A DNA stretch of 39,572 nucleotides from Kiritimatiellia bacterium (GTDB lineage Bacteria; Verrucomicrobiota; Kiritimatiellia; JAAZAB01). The stretch is from positions 1 to 39,572 of the forward strand of contig JAQUMN010000035.1 in the NCBI GenBank assembly GCA_028718125.1. The letters run 5' to 3'. The position numbers were made by a program, and so were the translations under genes. Of the stretch, positions 1 to 9,300 are shown piece by piece. The notes beneath the pieces are model-generated. The model had not been told where the DNA came from and did not search any database. It was given only the letters and a program-made list of their open reading frames with translations. Every line of letters begins with the position of its first letter. Position 1 is the stretch's first letter.

Positions 1-138
1 AGGCACTGCCCCGCTCAACAGTTCGCCACTTCAACGATAATGACGCTAAATAATCCGTTAACTTGACAATCCCTCCTCATGGAGGAGAATTCGCCTCGGA
101 AATGAGTTTTTCGACAGTCACGTTGGCGTGGACGAAAT

Positions 139-978
139 ATGAACTATCACAGGGCACCAGCGGAGTGGACTTCATCAGCCCCAAACCCGTTTTCAAAGGA
201 TGGGCGCTACGGCCCGGAATGGACGTGTTTCTGCATCGATGGGGTCAACCGAACGAACAGTTGCTCGGGAGGCGGGAAGAAAGGGCTGTTCACCTTCATC
301 CTCGGTGCCGACACGCCCGAGCTCAAATGTCAGCTGGCTGATTTTCTGAGATACGAAAGACGGCTCAAGCGGAACGTCATCATCTCGTGTCCCGAAACCA
401 TCAATCTTGAAGCTTTGGTCGAGGCGGCATTGGCAGAAACGCCGGAGGAACACTATGTGCGCACCACGGATCCAAGGTGGGGGGTTCATTCCTCAACCCT
501 CACGGCGTGGCATAGCATCTGTCAAGATGGTCGGGTCAAGTCGCTTGCGCTACTGCACGCAGATGGCAAACCGACCATCGGTCTCGGAAATGAAGAACTT
601 GGAGATCCACCGGAGTATGCGGAATACGTCGTTCTTGGGTCAACGGAGGGCTTTGCCGCCGAAATCGTGGTGGCATCGCGCGAAAGAGGCCGCATTTCCA
701 CTGATCCAGACCAGTCCTATGCGCCAGGTGTTCGCATCTACTTTGACAACCATTTGATCATCCGCAACGGCTTGGTTGTGCGCGACGGACTGCATCTTGC
801 CAAAGTTCTGTCGAGTCTTCCTCTTGTGCCCTACATGGCGGCCGCCATTACAGCCAGAGACTTTCCACCGAGAACATGGTCCCCTCGAACCTTCAGTGAG
901 GCAGCAAATACTCTCTTCTCTCGCAGGACACATGTGGAAAAGGACGAAACGGAACGCCAATCGGCTCGCCGAGACTGA
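139..978 (+). CDS. Uncharacterised protein, possibly ADP-ribosyltransferase-like; C-terminus altered by intron
   Basis: The reading frame encodes 279 residues with ordinary protein composition and no signal peptide or membrane segment. I do not recognise the family firmly. Residues about 115-240 have a pattern reminiscent of Tpt1/KptA-type ADP-ribosyltransferase folds: an early V-H-S-S-T-L segment, a following W..I..DG element, and a later G-V-R-I-Y-F-D strand followed by V-R-D-G-L-H. This resemblance is by eye and weak. An in-frame stop at 103-105 leaves ATG 139 as the only ATG, and it has no clear Shine-Dalgarno, so the N-terminus may be damaged. The last five or six codons lie inside the group II intron remnant, so the native C-terminus has been replaced. 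Function unknown. Confidence 0.55.
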   Translation: MNYHRAPAEWTSSAPNPFSKDGRYGPEWTCFCIDGVNRTNSCSGGGKKGLFTFILGADTPELKCQLADFLRYERRLKRNVIISCPETINLEALVEAALAETPEEHYVRTTDPRWGVHSSTLTAWHSICQDGRVKSLALLHADGKPTIGLGNEELGDPPEYAEYVVLGSTEGFAAEIVVASRERGRISTDPDQSYAPGVRIYFDNHLIIRNGLVVRDGLHLAKVLSSLPLVPYMAAAITARDFPPRTWSPRTFSEAANTLFSRRTHVEKDETERQSARRD

Positions 979-1005
979 CCCGTGAGGGCCAGCCTCGGCT
1001 GCCAC

Positions 1006-1039
1006 ACCACCCGGCGTGCGGGTCCGCACCGGGCGGTTC
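1006..1039 (-). ncRNA. Group II intron domain V
   Basis: On the minus strand, GAACCGCCCGG pairs with CCGGGTGGT around a GTGCGG/CCGCAC-rich middle, giving a 34-nt hairpin of canonical domain V length. It lies directly downstream of the maturase fragment. The next 32 nt (968-999) form a second stem, GCCGAG with CTCGGC at its base, in the position of domain VI. The domain V sequence resembles those I know from bacterial class C introns. Confidence 0.85.
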
Positions 1040-1073
1040 CGAACAGCCTTCGCCGACGGCTACGGCTGTCGCG

Positions 1074-1340
1074 TCAGACATGGGCCTTTGGCCCGTAATG
1101 TAGAATAATCCATAACGTGCGCATGTCTGGAACCCCTTGTTCCTGCAACCAGCGGTTTGTCAGGGCACGTTGGACGATGCTGTTGGAACTCATCCGCCAG
1201 TATCCTTTCCGGCTTCGCGTGGCCATGTGTACTTCCTCGCGGGCGATCCCCAAGGCAAGCAGATGACGTCGGCGAGTCCGGGGCCGTTTCCACTGCTTCC
1301 AGTAATACAACCGCACTCTTCGCCGGACCCATACATGCAG
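1074..1340 (-). pseudogene. Group II intron reverse transcriptase/maturase, C-terminal fragment
   Basis: Read from about 1340 down to 1074, this frame gives the typical end of an LtrA-like protein: W-V-R-R-R-V-R-L-Y-Y-W-K-Q-W-K-R, then a P-R-T-R-R-R helix, an R-K-G-Y-W-R motif and a final L-T-N-R-W-L segment. These belong to the maturase (X/thumb) domain and the adjoining C-terminal region. The polymerase domain with the YADD active site is absent, so the product would be inactive. Roughly 85 of the usual 400-plus residues remain. Confidence 0.85.
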
Positions 1341-1871
1341 GACAACCCCGCTGATGTATTCTTCGCACCTTCTGCCGATGAGATCATCAAGTCACGAGCG
1401 GCCTTCGGCTGCACTCACTATGCAAGGGCATTCATGGCGGTGGTCAAGGCATTGGGATTGATCAGTCAACCAGACGATCTTCGCTACGTCATCTCAGCCA
1501 AGGCCGACGACTACAACCGAGCACAAACGGATCAAAATTTCCGTGCGACGATTAACGGACACCAGTTCGTCATTGTCAGGATCGACTCCCAGTGGATTGC
1601 GATCAACACCTCCAAGGGAGAAAGTACCGCATTGCCTGCGGGATTTGAACCAGACTCCTGTGCGCCGCCTCAAAACATTCCCATACGATTTCAATCCTAC
1701 CCAGGTATGGTCTTTCTTCTCAGAAGAATCGGAACGGATTGGAATGATGGCTGCGGGGACAACTCCCTGTCCGCCCTGATGAATATCTCCCGTTCCGGCA
1801 TGCCTGACAACTCGGCCTTCCTATGGGAGCAGTTTGTGTCCCCGGATCAGGGTTCTCCGGATCAGGACTGA
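1335..1871 (+). CDS. Transglutaminase-like domain protein, 5' end replaced by intron remnant
   Basis: The open frame runs back to 1137, but its first ~65 codons are antisense to the intron maturase. I therefore start at ATG 1335, at the edge of the intron similarity, giving about 178 residues. The centre resembles the transglutaminase/cysteine-protease-like fold: a Cys in F-G-C-T-H-Y-A-R-A-F at the head of a helix, about 50 residues later a His in G-H-Q-F-V, and then an Asn in W-I-A-I-N at the third catalytic position. The C-terminus carries two tandem S-P-D-Q units. Its stop codon lies inside an 18-bp sequence shared with the end of the REP-type transposase element at 18510. The native N-terminus is probably lost. 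Role unknown. Confidence 0.5.
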   Translation: MQDNPADVFFAPSADEIIKSRAAFGCTHYARAFMAVVKALGLISQPDDLRYVISAKADDYNRAQTDQNFRATINGHQFVIVRIDSQWIAINTSKGESTALPAGFEPDSCAPPQNIPIRFQSYPGMVFLLRRIGTDWNDGCGDNSLSALMNISRSGMPDNSAFLWEQFVSPDQGSPDQD

Positions 1872-1881
1872 CCCCCGATCG
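1842..1881. repeat. Tandem CCGGATCAGG plus solo copy of the RAYT-element end
   Basis: CCGGATCAGG occurs at 1842-1851 and again at 1857-1866, a 15-bp period. It runs into AGGACTGACCCCCGATCG (1864-1881), identical to 18510-18527 at the right end of the REP-type transposase element. No transposase gene is next to this copy. Confidence 0.8.
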
Positions 1882-2046
1882 ACCAGGGATAGACCCGCCC
1901 GTTGCCGAGAGCCATCCTGGCTGGATCCCCTTGCCCCCGGTCTGTCCTGCCGCCGCTTCCGTGCGAAAGGGGAATGACGAACAAGCTGCCGAACCCATGA
2001 AAGCACATCTCCTCCTCTGCCTTGGACAATGAAGTCCAAATCGCTT

Positions 2047-4308
2047 CTATTTAAGCTCGATTACACCGTAACATTTAATCAGGCGTGAGGGGACTTTGAT
2101 AACTGTGTATTCTCCTTCGTTCTCACAAACAAGCTTTTGTTCGCCGGAAAATTCGGGCGAGCGGAAAATGGCGTTTTGACCTTTCCGTTTGAGTTTCATA
2201 ATCAGTGTTCTCCCGCCACCGGGCAAACAGTCTGCCCGAGGAAAAGTCAACGAAGGAACTACCACGGCTGATCGCGAAGGGATGGGAACCGCTTTCCCGC
2301 AATCCAAAAGCGTGCCGGCCGCATTAACCACATGCAATACGGTTCGTTCGCCATGGCCATACATGCCAATGATGAACCCGCACGGCACACCGTCTGTTTG
2401 CATCTGGAAACCGGATTGGAACAAATATCGAACCGATTCCCTCATCAAGGCAATGATCCTGGAGTTTTGCTTAAAATCAATGTTGGCATATGTCCTTCCG
2501 TTTTTCTCGAACCGCTTGTGCCGGTTGATGCATACCATCCGACCCGGTTTGCCGGCAATGGCAATAACAGCGCCCGCGCCATATTGGTTAAAACAAACAG
2601 CGGGCGCATGTTGATTCTTCAACTCCATTAATATCATCGTGTTATTTTCCGCTTTGAACCGGACCAGCGGCGACTTTGCAAAGTGACAGGGTTTCGTCTT
2701 GAACGGCCCCTTTTCAGGAATAATCCAATCCGAAGTCTCATTAAGCGTCTCAAAGTAATTTGCTCCAACCAGGTCGGACAACGGATAATTCTTCCTCCAA
2801 GCGCCGCTTTCATCCTTCATTCCAGACTGGTGGGTAATAATTATCCTGCCGCCTTTTCTCGCGAATTCTTTTAAAGCCTTTATCTGTTTGTCGGACAAAC
2901 AAACGGCATTAGGCACAATTATAAGCCGCAGACGGTCAAAATATCGGCGCTCTTCCAGATCGTTTTCGCCGATGACATCAAACGGAATGTTCGCCAGCAA
3001 CAACATTTCACACCAGCCTGCCCAGCAATCGGTCGAGGCCGGATCGCTCATCCGGATATAATTCGGCGCTTTGTCGTTGTCGGTATGCAGCCAGACGGTG
3101 CGGGCCGAAAACAGCACCCCCACCTCGGATATCGGTTCAGGACGATCATAGAGTTGAGGATGGGCGTCTTCGAAGTCGAATGTCTGTTTCAGCATCCGCG
3201 CATCTTTCTTCACATCATATGACCAACTCGTCCCCCAGTAACATTGCCCCAACGCTTTGGTCAAAGCCCAACAGAAGAGATGCTCTACCCGATTGCGAGG
3301 ATAAAAAAGGCTCATCGGCGGAACATCATTTCGATAAGCAAGGGCATTCCTCTGTTTTTGTTCGGCGCCAGTGCGCAGCCAGCAATAAGGGACTTCCCCC
3401 GTATTTACTTCCGTGAATACTGTGCTGCAAAGTCCATCGAGGTTATCCAAAGCCACCCCCTTCCCCCTCGGCGCATAAGCGTTTGTATTCGAACTTGAAT
3501 ACATGGGCCGCGCCAATTCCAGGCCTAAACCGCGAAAATGATCGAACACCCTTTGTTGATGTTCGCGATGGCACTCGATCCGCCACAACACCCAGGCGCG
3601 ATAAGCGGGATTATCCAGATTTCCATAAAAGTTCTTATCGTCAATTCCCGAAGGCGGCATTTCGCACCCCGAATCACGCTTGAATTTTTCCCGGCAATAA
3701 ATGCACCCGCACGCATTATTATAAAAACCCACGTCATCCGTCATAATCCCATCAACGCCACAGGAATAAATATCCTTCAAGTGATCAAAATACAATTTCT
3801 GCCAGTCCGGATTGTTATGGCAAAACGGCTTGGTATAGTAACAATCATGGACAAAATTGCCGGTGCATGGATCAATTTGCCGCATGGAAGAAAATCTTAC
3901 GCCACGATATTCCTTGTCGCCAACGTTCAGCATTTTTAAAAATCCGGCGCAACGCCCGTAATCCGCGGCAGAAAGCAACGCGTTCCATTCCCTTTTCCCA
4001 ACAGGATGAGAATTATGATTGGCGCTATGATGTTCCACCACTTTGATCTCATATCGGTGGCAGCTTTTGCAGATGTTAGATAGCATCTTAAGCATTTGCG
4101 GCCATATATCCACGAAGTTCCAGCGGAAATGGAATTCTCCGTAAGTGATCACTGCATTGACCCCGGCTTCCTTCAATTGACGCGCCTTACGGTCATAGTC
4201 TTCCCGGGTAAAGTCGAATATCTCCTTGTCGGCAAACCAATAACTGGTCCACCGCGCGCGCCATACCCATTCCACTTGTTTCGGCAATCCTTGTTGTCGA
4301 GTAGACAT
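2047..4308 (-). CDS. Putative glycoside hydrolase, TIM barrel with beta-galactosidase-trimerisation-like domain
   Basis: This 753-residue protein has no signal peptide. The N-terminal half looks like a (beta/alpha)8 barrel of the 'hypothetical glycosyl hydrolase 6' type: an opening W-R-A-R-W strand, A-G-V-N-A-V-I-T-Y-G-E-F-H, an E-H-H-S motif, and around residue 190 G-I-M-T-D-D-V-G followed by a C-G-C-I-Y-C cluster. Residues about 445-500 resemble the class-I-amidotransferase-like trimerisation domain of GH42 enzymes (R-L-I-I-V-P-N, then F-A-R-K-G-G-R-I-I-I). A C-terminal beta domain follows. ATG 4308 has a GGAG 9-10 bases upstream. It is the last gene of the minus-strand carbohydrate block. 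Substrate not predictable; catalytic acids not assigned. Confidence 0.75.
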   Translation of the reverse strand: MSTRQQGLPKQVEWVWRARWTSYWFADKEIFDFTREDYDRKARQLKEAGVNAVITYGEFHFRWNFVDIWPQMLKMLSNICKSCHRYEIKVVEHHSANHNSHPVGKREWNALLSAADYGRCAGFLKMLNVGDKEYRGVRFSSMRQIDPCTGNFVHDCYYTKPFCHNNPDWQKLYFDHLKDIYSCGVDGIMTDDVGFYNNACGCIYCREKFKRDSGCEMPPSGIDDKNFYGNLDNPAYRAWVLWRIECHREHQQRVFDHFRGLGLELARPMYSSSNTNAYAPRGKGVALDNLDGLCSTVFTEVNTGEVPYCWLRTGAEQKQRNALAYRNDVPPMSLFYPRNRVEHLFCWALTKALGQCYWGTSWSYDVKKDARMLKQTFDFEDAHPQLYDRPEPISEVGVLFSARTVWLHTDNDKAPNYIRMSDPASTDCWAGWCEMLLLANIPFDVIGENDLEERRYFDRLRLIIVPNAVCLSDKQIKALKEFARKGGRIIITHQSGMKDESGAWRKNYPLSDLVGANYFETLNETSDWIIPEKGPFKTKPCHFAKSPLVRFKAENNTMILMELKNQHAPAVCFNQYGAGAVIAIAGKPGRMVCINRHKRFEKNGRTYANIDFKQNSRIIALMRESVRYLFQSGFQMQTDGVPCGFIIGMYGHGERTVLHVVNAAGTLLDCGKAVPIPSRSAVVVPSLTFPRADCLPGGGRTLIMKLKRKGQNAIFRSPEFSGEQKLVCENEGEYTVIKVPSRLIKCYGVIELK

Positions 4309-4499
4309 ACTTTTTCTCCAGGCGTTAACGCCACCGTTGTCGATGGGATTTCATCCGAGCATTGCAATCAATGGATTATAAAAAACGTTCCGCGCGATAA
4401 ATTCTTATAGGCACCAGGGTCGACGCGCAGGAAAAAACCATCATTCCCGACACTCTTTCCGCAGTGGACGGACAAACAGGCGGTCGAAGCCCGACCCAA
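4309..4499. other. Intergenic spacer
   Basis: A 191-bp gap between the beta-helix-like gene and the hydrolase downstream. It holds the GGAG ribosome-binding site of the latter. I see no clear terminator or sigma-70-like promoter and no conserved short ORF. Confidence 0.5.
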
Positions 4500-6050
4500 T
4501 CAGTGAACACTAAATATGATGCCCTTACATAATATCGGATCTATCCCGATGTACCAGGTTCCGTTGGTAGGGGGCGCGTCTAAAAGCGGGGTGGGATTTG
4601 GGGTTGCGGCGTCCTGACGATACCAACCGGGGCCAATACATTTCTCGTTGGCGGCATCGCTCGCATCCACCGAGGTGATGTACTTGTTGCCTTGCTGGGC
4701 ATAGTAATCATAGTTGTGGTAGCCCGGCGGAGGCGTGATGGGCGTAATTTTTAGATTATAGAAATAATAATTCGTGGACGTGATGCTTGAAACCCTCGTA
4801 AACATCATCTCGGTGAGCAGAATGGCCCCCTCATTGGTGGACGAATGGGTCCAGCCGGTTGCATCGGTTCCCGTGGTTGTATTGGTCGTTCCCGCCGACC
4901 AATTGCCGTCCGTGAACCTATAAATCACTGCCTGAGGGGTCGGACTACTTTGCTCTTCAACGAGGACATCCCCGTCTCCCGTATCAACATTAATTCCGGG
5001 ATGCCTCTTGTTTACAGCGTGACAACCCAGATAAGATGTATGTTTTATCCAGGTGTTCGCGTGGCCGCCGCCAGAGAAGTCGGGCCTTCGCCACGTCCCT
5101 GCTGCGTATTCGCAATTTCTAAACTCCATTTGCCCGGGGTAAACAGCACTCTGTATCGTGACAGGACCGCCACGATTGAATTTGCAGTCAATTACCGTCA
5201 GTCCTTTAGCATACCAGTTCAAAATGCTGCTGCCGTTAGAGGAATCAAACTCGCAGTTGACAATCTGAAGGTTGGTAGGATTCGATCCTTGCCCGCCTCC
5301 GATTTTGATTCCATTCTGATTGTAAAGGTGATCTCCGGTGTTATCTCCGGTGCCAATGAAGTTATCGCGAAAAATCGGGTTAGTATAAGTATAGGGGTAT
5401 GTAAGAATATATATCGCCATGCTGAAGTATTCGTAAGTGTAGAGCTGACAGCGCTGGATATCGAATTTGCCACCGTTGATCATAAAACCGGAGGAAGATG
5501 GAGTTGTGGTTCCGCACCAACGGACCTTGGTATCGTAAAGCGTAATCATTCCCCCAGCGCTCACAGCAATCTTAAATTGTTTCGGATATGTCTGCGGGAT
5601 CAAGGAAATCTCGTTGGTCAAGGTGTCTGTGCCTTTCCGCCTGACGCCGTATGTTCCTTGGGAACCGCGGGCGATCAATGCGCCGCCGCTATTGATGGTG
5701 ATAGAGTAAGTAATATTCGTTGTCATCAAAAGCTTTTCCTCATTGCCGCCGGCATCATAACTCCCATCGCCAGCCACTTTTCCGACATGCACGGTCCCGG
5801 AAACGTCAAGATGCGCGTTACAGATGGCAGTATTGCTGGAGGCGTCCCAAGCAAAGACAGCGGGATCGCCAATGTCGGTGGCGATAGCAGCAAGCGTATA
5901 GGGGCTGTCAGCGTCATTGGGCACAATGACGGTATTCACACCGTCCACAACATTGTTGTAGGCGGCGCCATGGAGCAGGGAAGCTCTCATGAACAGCGCC
6001 AGCGTCAATCCCGCGACAGACGATATTTTATATGTGTGGATTATTTTCAA
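4500..6050 (-). CDS. Exported protein, probable right-handed beta-helix
   Basis: The 516-residue product begins with a typical signal peptide: K-I-I-H-T-Y-K, a hydrophobic core through residue about 25, then L-H-G-A as likely cleavage site. The rest is rich in Asn, Gly, Thr and Tyr with recurrent short strands (N-L-Q-I-V-N-C-E-F, G-L-T-V-I-D-C-K-F, M-E-F-R-N-C-E-Y). These resemble the rungs of parallel beta-helix proteins such as pectate lyases and related polysaccharide-active or adhesive surface proteins. No catalytic site is evident. The start is TTG at 6050, supported by a GGAGG at 6061-6065. The context of glycosidases suggests a role at the cell surface in glycan binding or cleavage; this is inference. 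Confidence 0.7.
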   Translation of the reverse strand: MKIIHTYKISSVAGLTLALFMRASLLHGAAYNNVVDGVNTVIVPNDADSPYTLAAIATDIGDPAVFAWDASSNTAICNAHLDVSGTVHVGKVAGDGSYDAGGNEEKLLMTTNITYSITINSGGALIARGSQGTYGVRRKGTDTLTNEISLIPQTYPKQFKIAVSAGGMITLYDTKVRWCGTTTPSSSGFMINGGKFDIQRCQLYTYEYFSMAIYILTYPYTYTNPIFRDNFIGTGDNTGDHLYNQNGIKIGGGQGSNPTNLQIVNCEFDSSNGSSILNWYAKGLTVIDCKFNRGGPVTIQSAVYPGQMEFRNCEYAAGTWRRPDFSGGGHANTWIKHTSYLGCHAVNKRHPGINVDTGDGDVLVEEQSSPTPQAVIYRFTDGNWSAGTTNTTTGTDATGWTHSSTNEGAILLTEMMFTRVSSITSTNYYFYNLKITPITPPPGYHNYDYYAQQGNKYITSVDASDAANEKCIGPGWYRQDAATPNPTPLLDAPPTNGTWYIGIDPILCKGIIFSVH

Positions 6051-6060
6051 CTGACCGATT

Positions 6061-6065
6061 CCTCC
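6061..6065 (-). promoter_or_regulatory. Shine-Dalgarno deciding a TTG start
   Basis: GGAGG on the minus strand lies 10 bases before TTG 6050, the start that gives a complete signal peptide. No ATG in this frame keeps that signal peptide. Confidence 0.7.
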
Positions 6066-6099
6066 GCATAATATTTACTGGTTAATCCGACATTCCCAT

Positions 6100-6310
6100 T
6101 GACCTGCCCCCAATGACTGGACCAGTTTCCATGAGAGTCCCAAGGACATTAGCATAGCAAGTTTGACTTGTTTGTCCCCCCCTACTGTTCTTCCATCCTG
6201 CCCTCCTGCCCCCTGGGGGATGGGGGCAGACGGCACACCAGCCACCAGGCTACGCGCAAATTCTTCCGGCGTTACATTCCCCAGACTCCTGTATGACCTA
6301 TGTTCCACAA
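6100..6310 (-). pseudogene. IS3-type transposase C-terminal remnant with terminal repeat
   Basis: The minus-strand frame entered near 6308 carries Y-R-S-L-G-N-V-T-P-E-E-F-A, the signature following the last catalytic helix of IS3-family integrases (usually R-P-H-S-S-L-G-x-x-T-P-x-x-F). Only the last ~70 residues are left; the DDE core is gone. At the outer side, from 6100, TGACCTGCCCCCAATGACTG resembles the terminal inverted repeat of an IS3-type element, so the true end of the element appears preserved. It sits just upstream of the beta-helix-like gene and may have separated it from an older promoter. Confidence 0.6.
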
Positions 6311-6346
6311 CTATGGGGCTTTTTCATCTCATTGGTTAACAACAGG

Positions 6347-9300
6347 TCACTTCCATTCCACGACAATCATCTCATGCACAGCGAAATCACGCACGGTGAA
6401 TTTGATTGTCCGGTCATCGATTCGATGCGCCACCGGCGCTTTTCCCGGGTAGACATACGTTATTTCCTTGAGGGCCTGGCCGGCCGGTACACGCACGCTG
6501 ACTTCCACCCCCGTGACCAACGCCTGCTTATAATTTATGTTCAGCAGATGCACCATCCAGCGTTGCTTATCCGCTTGCCGTTTCAACGCCACTTCCACTA
6601 ACGCCGGGCAATTCCTGACTTCCATCGGCAACTGCGCCTGGGCCAAATCCAACCCGCGCCTAACGCACGCCGCCACCATTTCCCGCGCGCCGGTCCAATA
6701 CTCGTTGTATAACGGATCCACCGTCCAACCGCAGGTCGTATGACTCAATCCCAGATAGACCGGACTCATAAAGATGCAATGGCCTTGCCCATATTCGTTC
6801 TCGAACACCGCCCCGGCGCCGTCATCCCAAACCCCAACCACCTTGGCTCCCCCGCCTGCCCGGCGAAGCGTCGGCGAAGACGGGAGCCTTGCCGAGGGGC
6901 CTGTGGTCGGCTTCACCTCGTCATAGCCCAGCCCTTTCTCATACTCACCGCCCGCTTGCCCTTCCAGATGCTTGAGATAGTCCGGCGCGCGGAACGTGAT
7001 TTTCTCGATCCCATTGGTCGGTTTGACGTCCCGTTCGACATAGCGGTACGCTTCCGCCGGAGAACCGGCGAGTGTGGTCTTGACATAGTCCACCCCAAAC
7101 ACGTCGCTGAGCGCATAGTTGGTCAGCGCGGTATTCCACTGATCGCGCACACTCGTCCCGCCGCCGGCGACCAACACACCGCCGGCTTTGACCCACTCCC
7201 GGATCATCGTGACCTCTTCCCGCTTTAAGCTCGCGCCATCGGCCAGGATCGCCACCTTATAGCGGCTCATTTTTTCGGGGGTCATGGTTTCCAGCCAGCA
7301 TAGGTCCACCGGCAGATGGGACTGAATGAGGCTCTCCCACACCCCTTCTTGATTCTGCGAATAGCGCTGCATCCGGCCGGACCCAATTCCATCCGGCGAA
7401 CCTTTTCCATACGTCAACGTGGTGGTGCGCCCGGAAAACAACTGGACCACCAGTTTCGGACTCTCCGCCGGGATCAAAAATTCGCCAATGGCCCGGCCTT
7501 TGCCAAACTGCCGCTCCGCCGCTTCCCACCGTCCGGGATCAAAGACCCCGCAGCCGCCATTGCCGTCCGGCGCATGCTTGAAGACATGTCCCCACCACCA
7601 CACAAAGAAGCATTGGCCGTGAATGAAACTCGATGCGAATCCGCGCTCCACCGAGCCGGGCACATCCGCCTGATGCTGATAAAATTCTCCCAGCGCCGGT
7701 TTGGGTTCCCCGTTGCATTCCAGGTCCAGATGGAAGTTGTTCATGTAAGAGTGCGCGCCATAACTCTGCGGGCCATTGGCGCCCAACACCTGGCTGAGCC
7801 GGGGATAAGCATTGATATACGTGGATTTGCCATTGATATAGCGGCCGCTTAAACTGAATAGCAGACAGGTTCCTTTGCGCAAGCCCGTCAGCCATTCTGC
7901 GGCTTCCTGCCAGATTTCCACGCCCGTATCCGCAAGATATTCCATGTACTCGGCCCATAGAAAGTTGTCGCGTTGGCCATTATCTTCCACTGGCGGACAC
8001 GTAATGCCTGCCAGATCCTTGATTCCAAACGCCATCCGTTCTTTGGCGTCATATTTCTTTGCCAGATATTCGCGGAAGCACTGATCATTTCGCAACTCGC
8101 TGTCCCAGCGAAGCTGCTCCTCGGCCCAAAATCCCTTCAACGCGGGATATTCACCCCAGCGCAGAATATCATGCTCAAAACTGGCCTTGTCCAGGACAGC
8201 CGTCCCCCGCCGGTACCAACCGGGAATGAAGGCCATCCCTTGCTTGAAATAGTAATCCAGCACGTCATTCACGGGAACCATCTCTTTTTTTGTCCACCCC
8301 CCGCCGGTCAGATGATTTTGCGGTAAGTCTTCGATAAATCCAGACGCGCCGCTCGCCGCCGCATAATCGCCTCTGATCTTCCAATCCTTGGGATAACTGG
8401 CGTAGGAAAACGGTCTGCCATACAAGGCGTTATAATGTTTGCTCAGCCAATAGAAATTCGCGCTCCGGCTGAATTCCGCCGGCTGCCGAACCCCTGATTC
8501 CTTGCGGCCACCCGCTTCGATTCCCTTGATAGCCAGCGCCACGGCCTCGTCAATGCTCAAGCCGGTAACATACCAATTCCGGGGTGGGATACCTTCCTTG
8601 CGTTGCGCCAGGAAATCCCGGATTGCCGGCAGCGCCGTCTGATCGCCAATATGCCCCAAGGCGCGCAGCGCGCACACCATGTCCTCGCGAGTCCATCCGG
8701 TCTCCTGGTCCTGCTTGAAAAATGCCCCTTTCCCGACGCGCTCCAGCGGCGCTTTCAGCACCTCGGTTAGCGGCGCCACGGCCCGCGGATCGCCCAGCCA
8801 GCCCAGGGACAAAATCGCGTTCTGGCGGACAAAACGATCCGAATCCTTCAAGGCCGCCAGGAGCGTGTCAACGGCGTCGCGATCGCCGATCAGCCCCAAC
8901 GCTTCCACCACTCGTCGTTTGGTACAAATATCCGGCGTCTGCGCCGCCAATGCAAGCAAGGCCGGCACCGCCTCCTTGGCCTGCAACCAACCCAAGGCAT
9001 AAATGGCATTGCGGCGGACAGGATATTCACTGTCTTTCAAAGCGCCCAGCAACGCCTTGATCGAGCCGGGATCGCCGATCCGACCCAGTTCCTGCGCTGC
9101 CTCCGCGCGCGTCTGACCGTCCTTGGCTTGCAAGTCCGTGCACAACTGCGCCAAGCGCTTCCGATCCTGATCTTGCTCCTCGGCCGCCACCCTGGCTTTC
9201 TGAGCTTTGATTGTTCCCGCCAAAAGCCCTTCCAGGCAAATCACGTCGTCTTCGATCGGCTGAATTTGATGGGGAAACAGTAATTGCCCTTCCCAATTCT

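Larger units (their letters stand above)
960..1345 (-). mobile_element. Group II intron 3' remnant (maturase end, domains V and VI)
   Basis: On the minus strand the 3' end of a bacterial group II intron is recognisable. It contains the last part of the reverse transcriptase/maturase, a 34-nt domain V and a domain VI stem, and ends near position 960 in GAGCCGAT, which resembles the usual 3' boundary. The 5' part (domains I-IV and most of the maturase) is missing. The left limit of similarity near 1340 is approximate. The remnant lies between two plus-strand ORFs and is antisense to both. It cannot be mobile by itself. Confidence 0.85.

Noticed and set aside
63..341. 92-codon ORF overlapping the first gene
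   Set aside because: It overlaps the better frame at 139-978 and its protein loses sensible composition after about 60 residues. A frameshift between the two frames is possible but not supported by a recognised family.
4845..6071. 408-codon plus-strand ORF
   Set aside because: It is antisense to the beta-helix-like gene, which has a signal peptide, strong ribosome-binding site and repeat structure. The plus-strand product has no recognisable feature.
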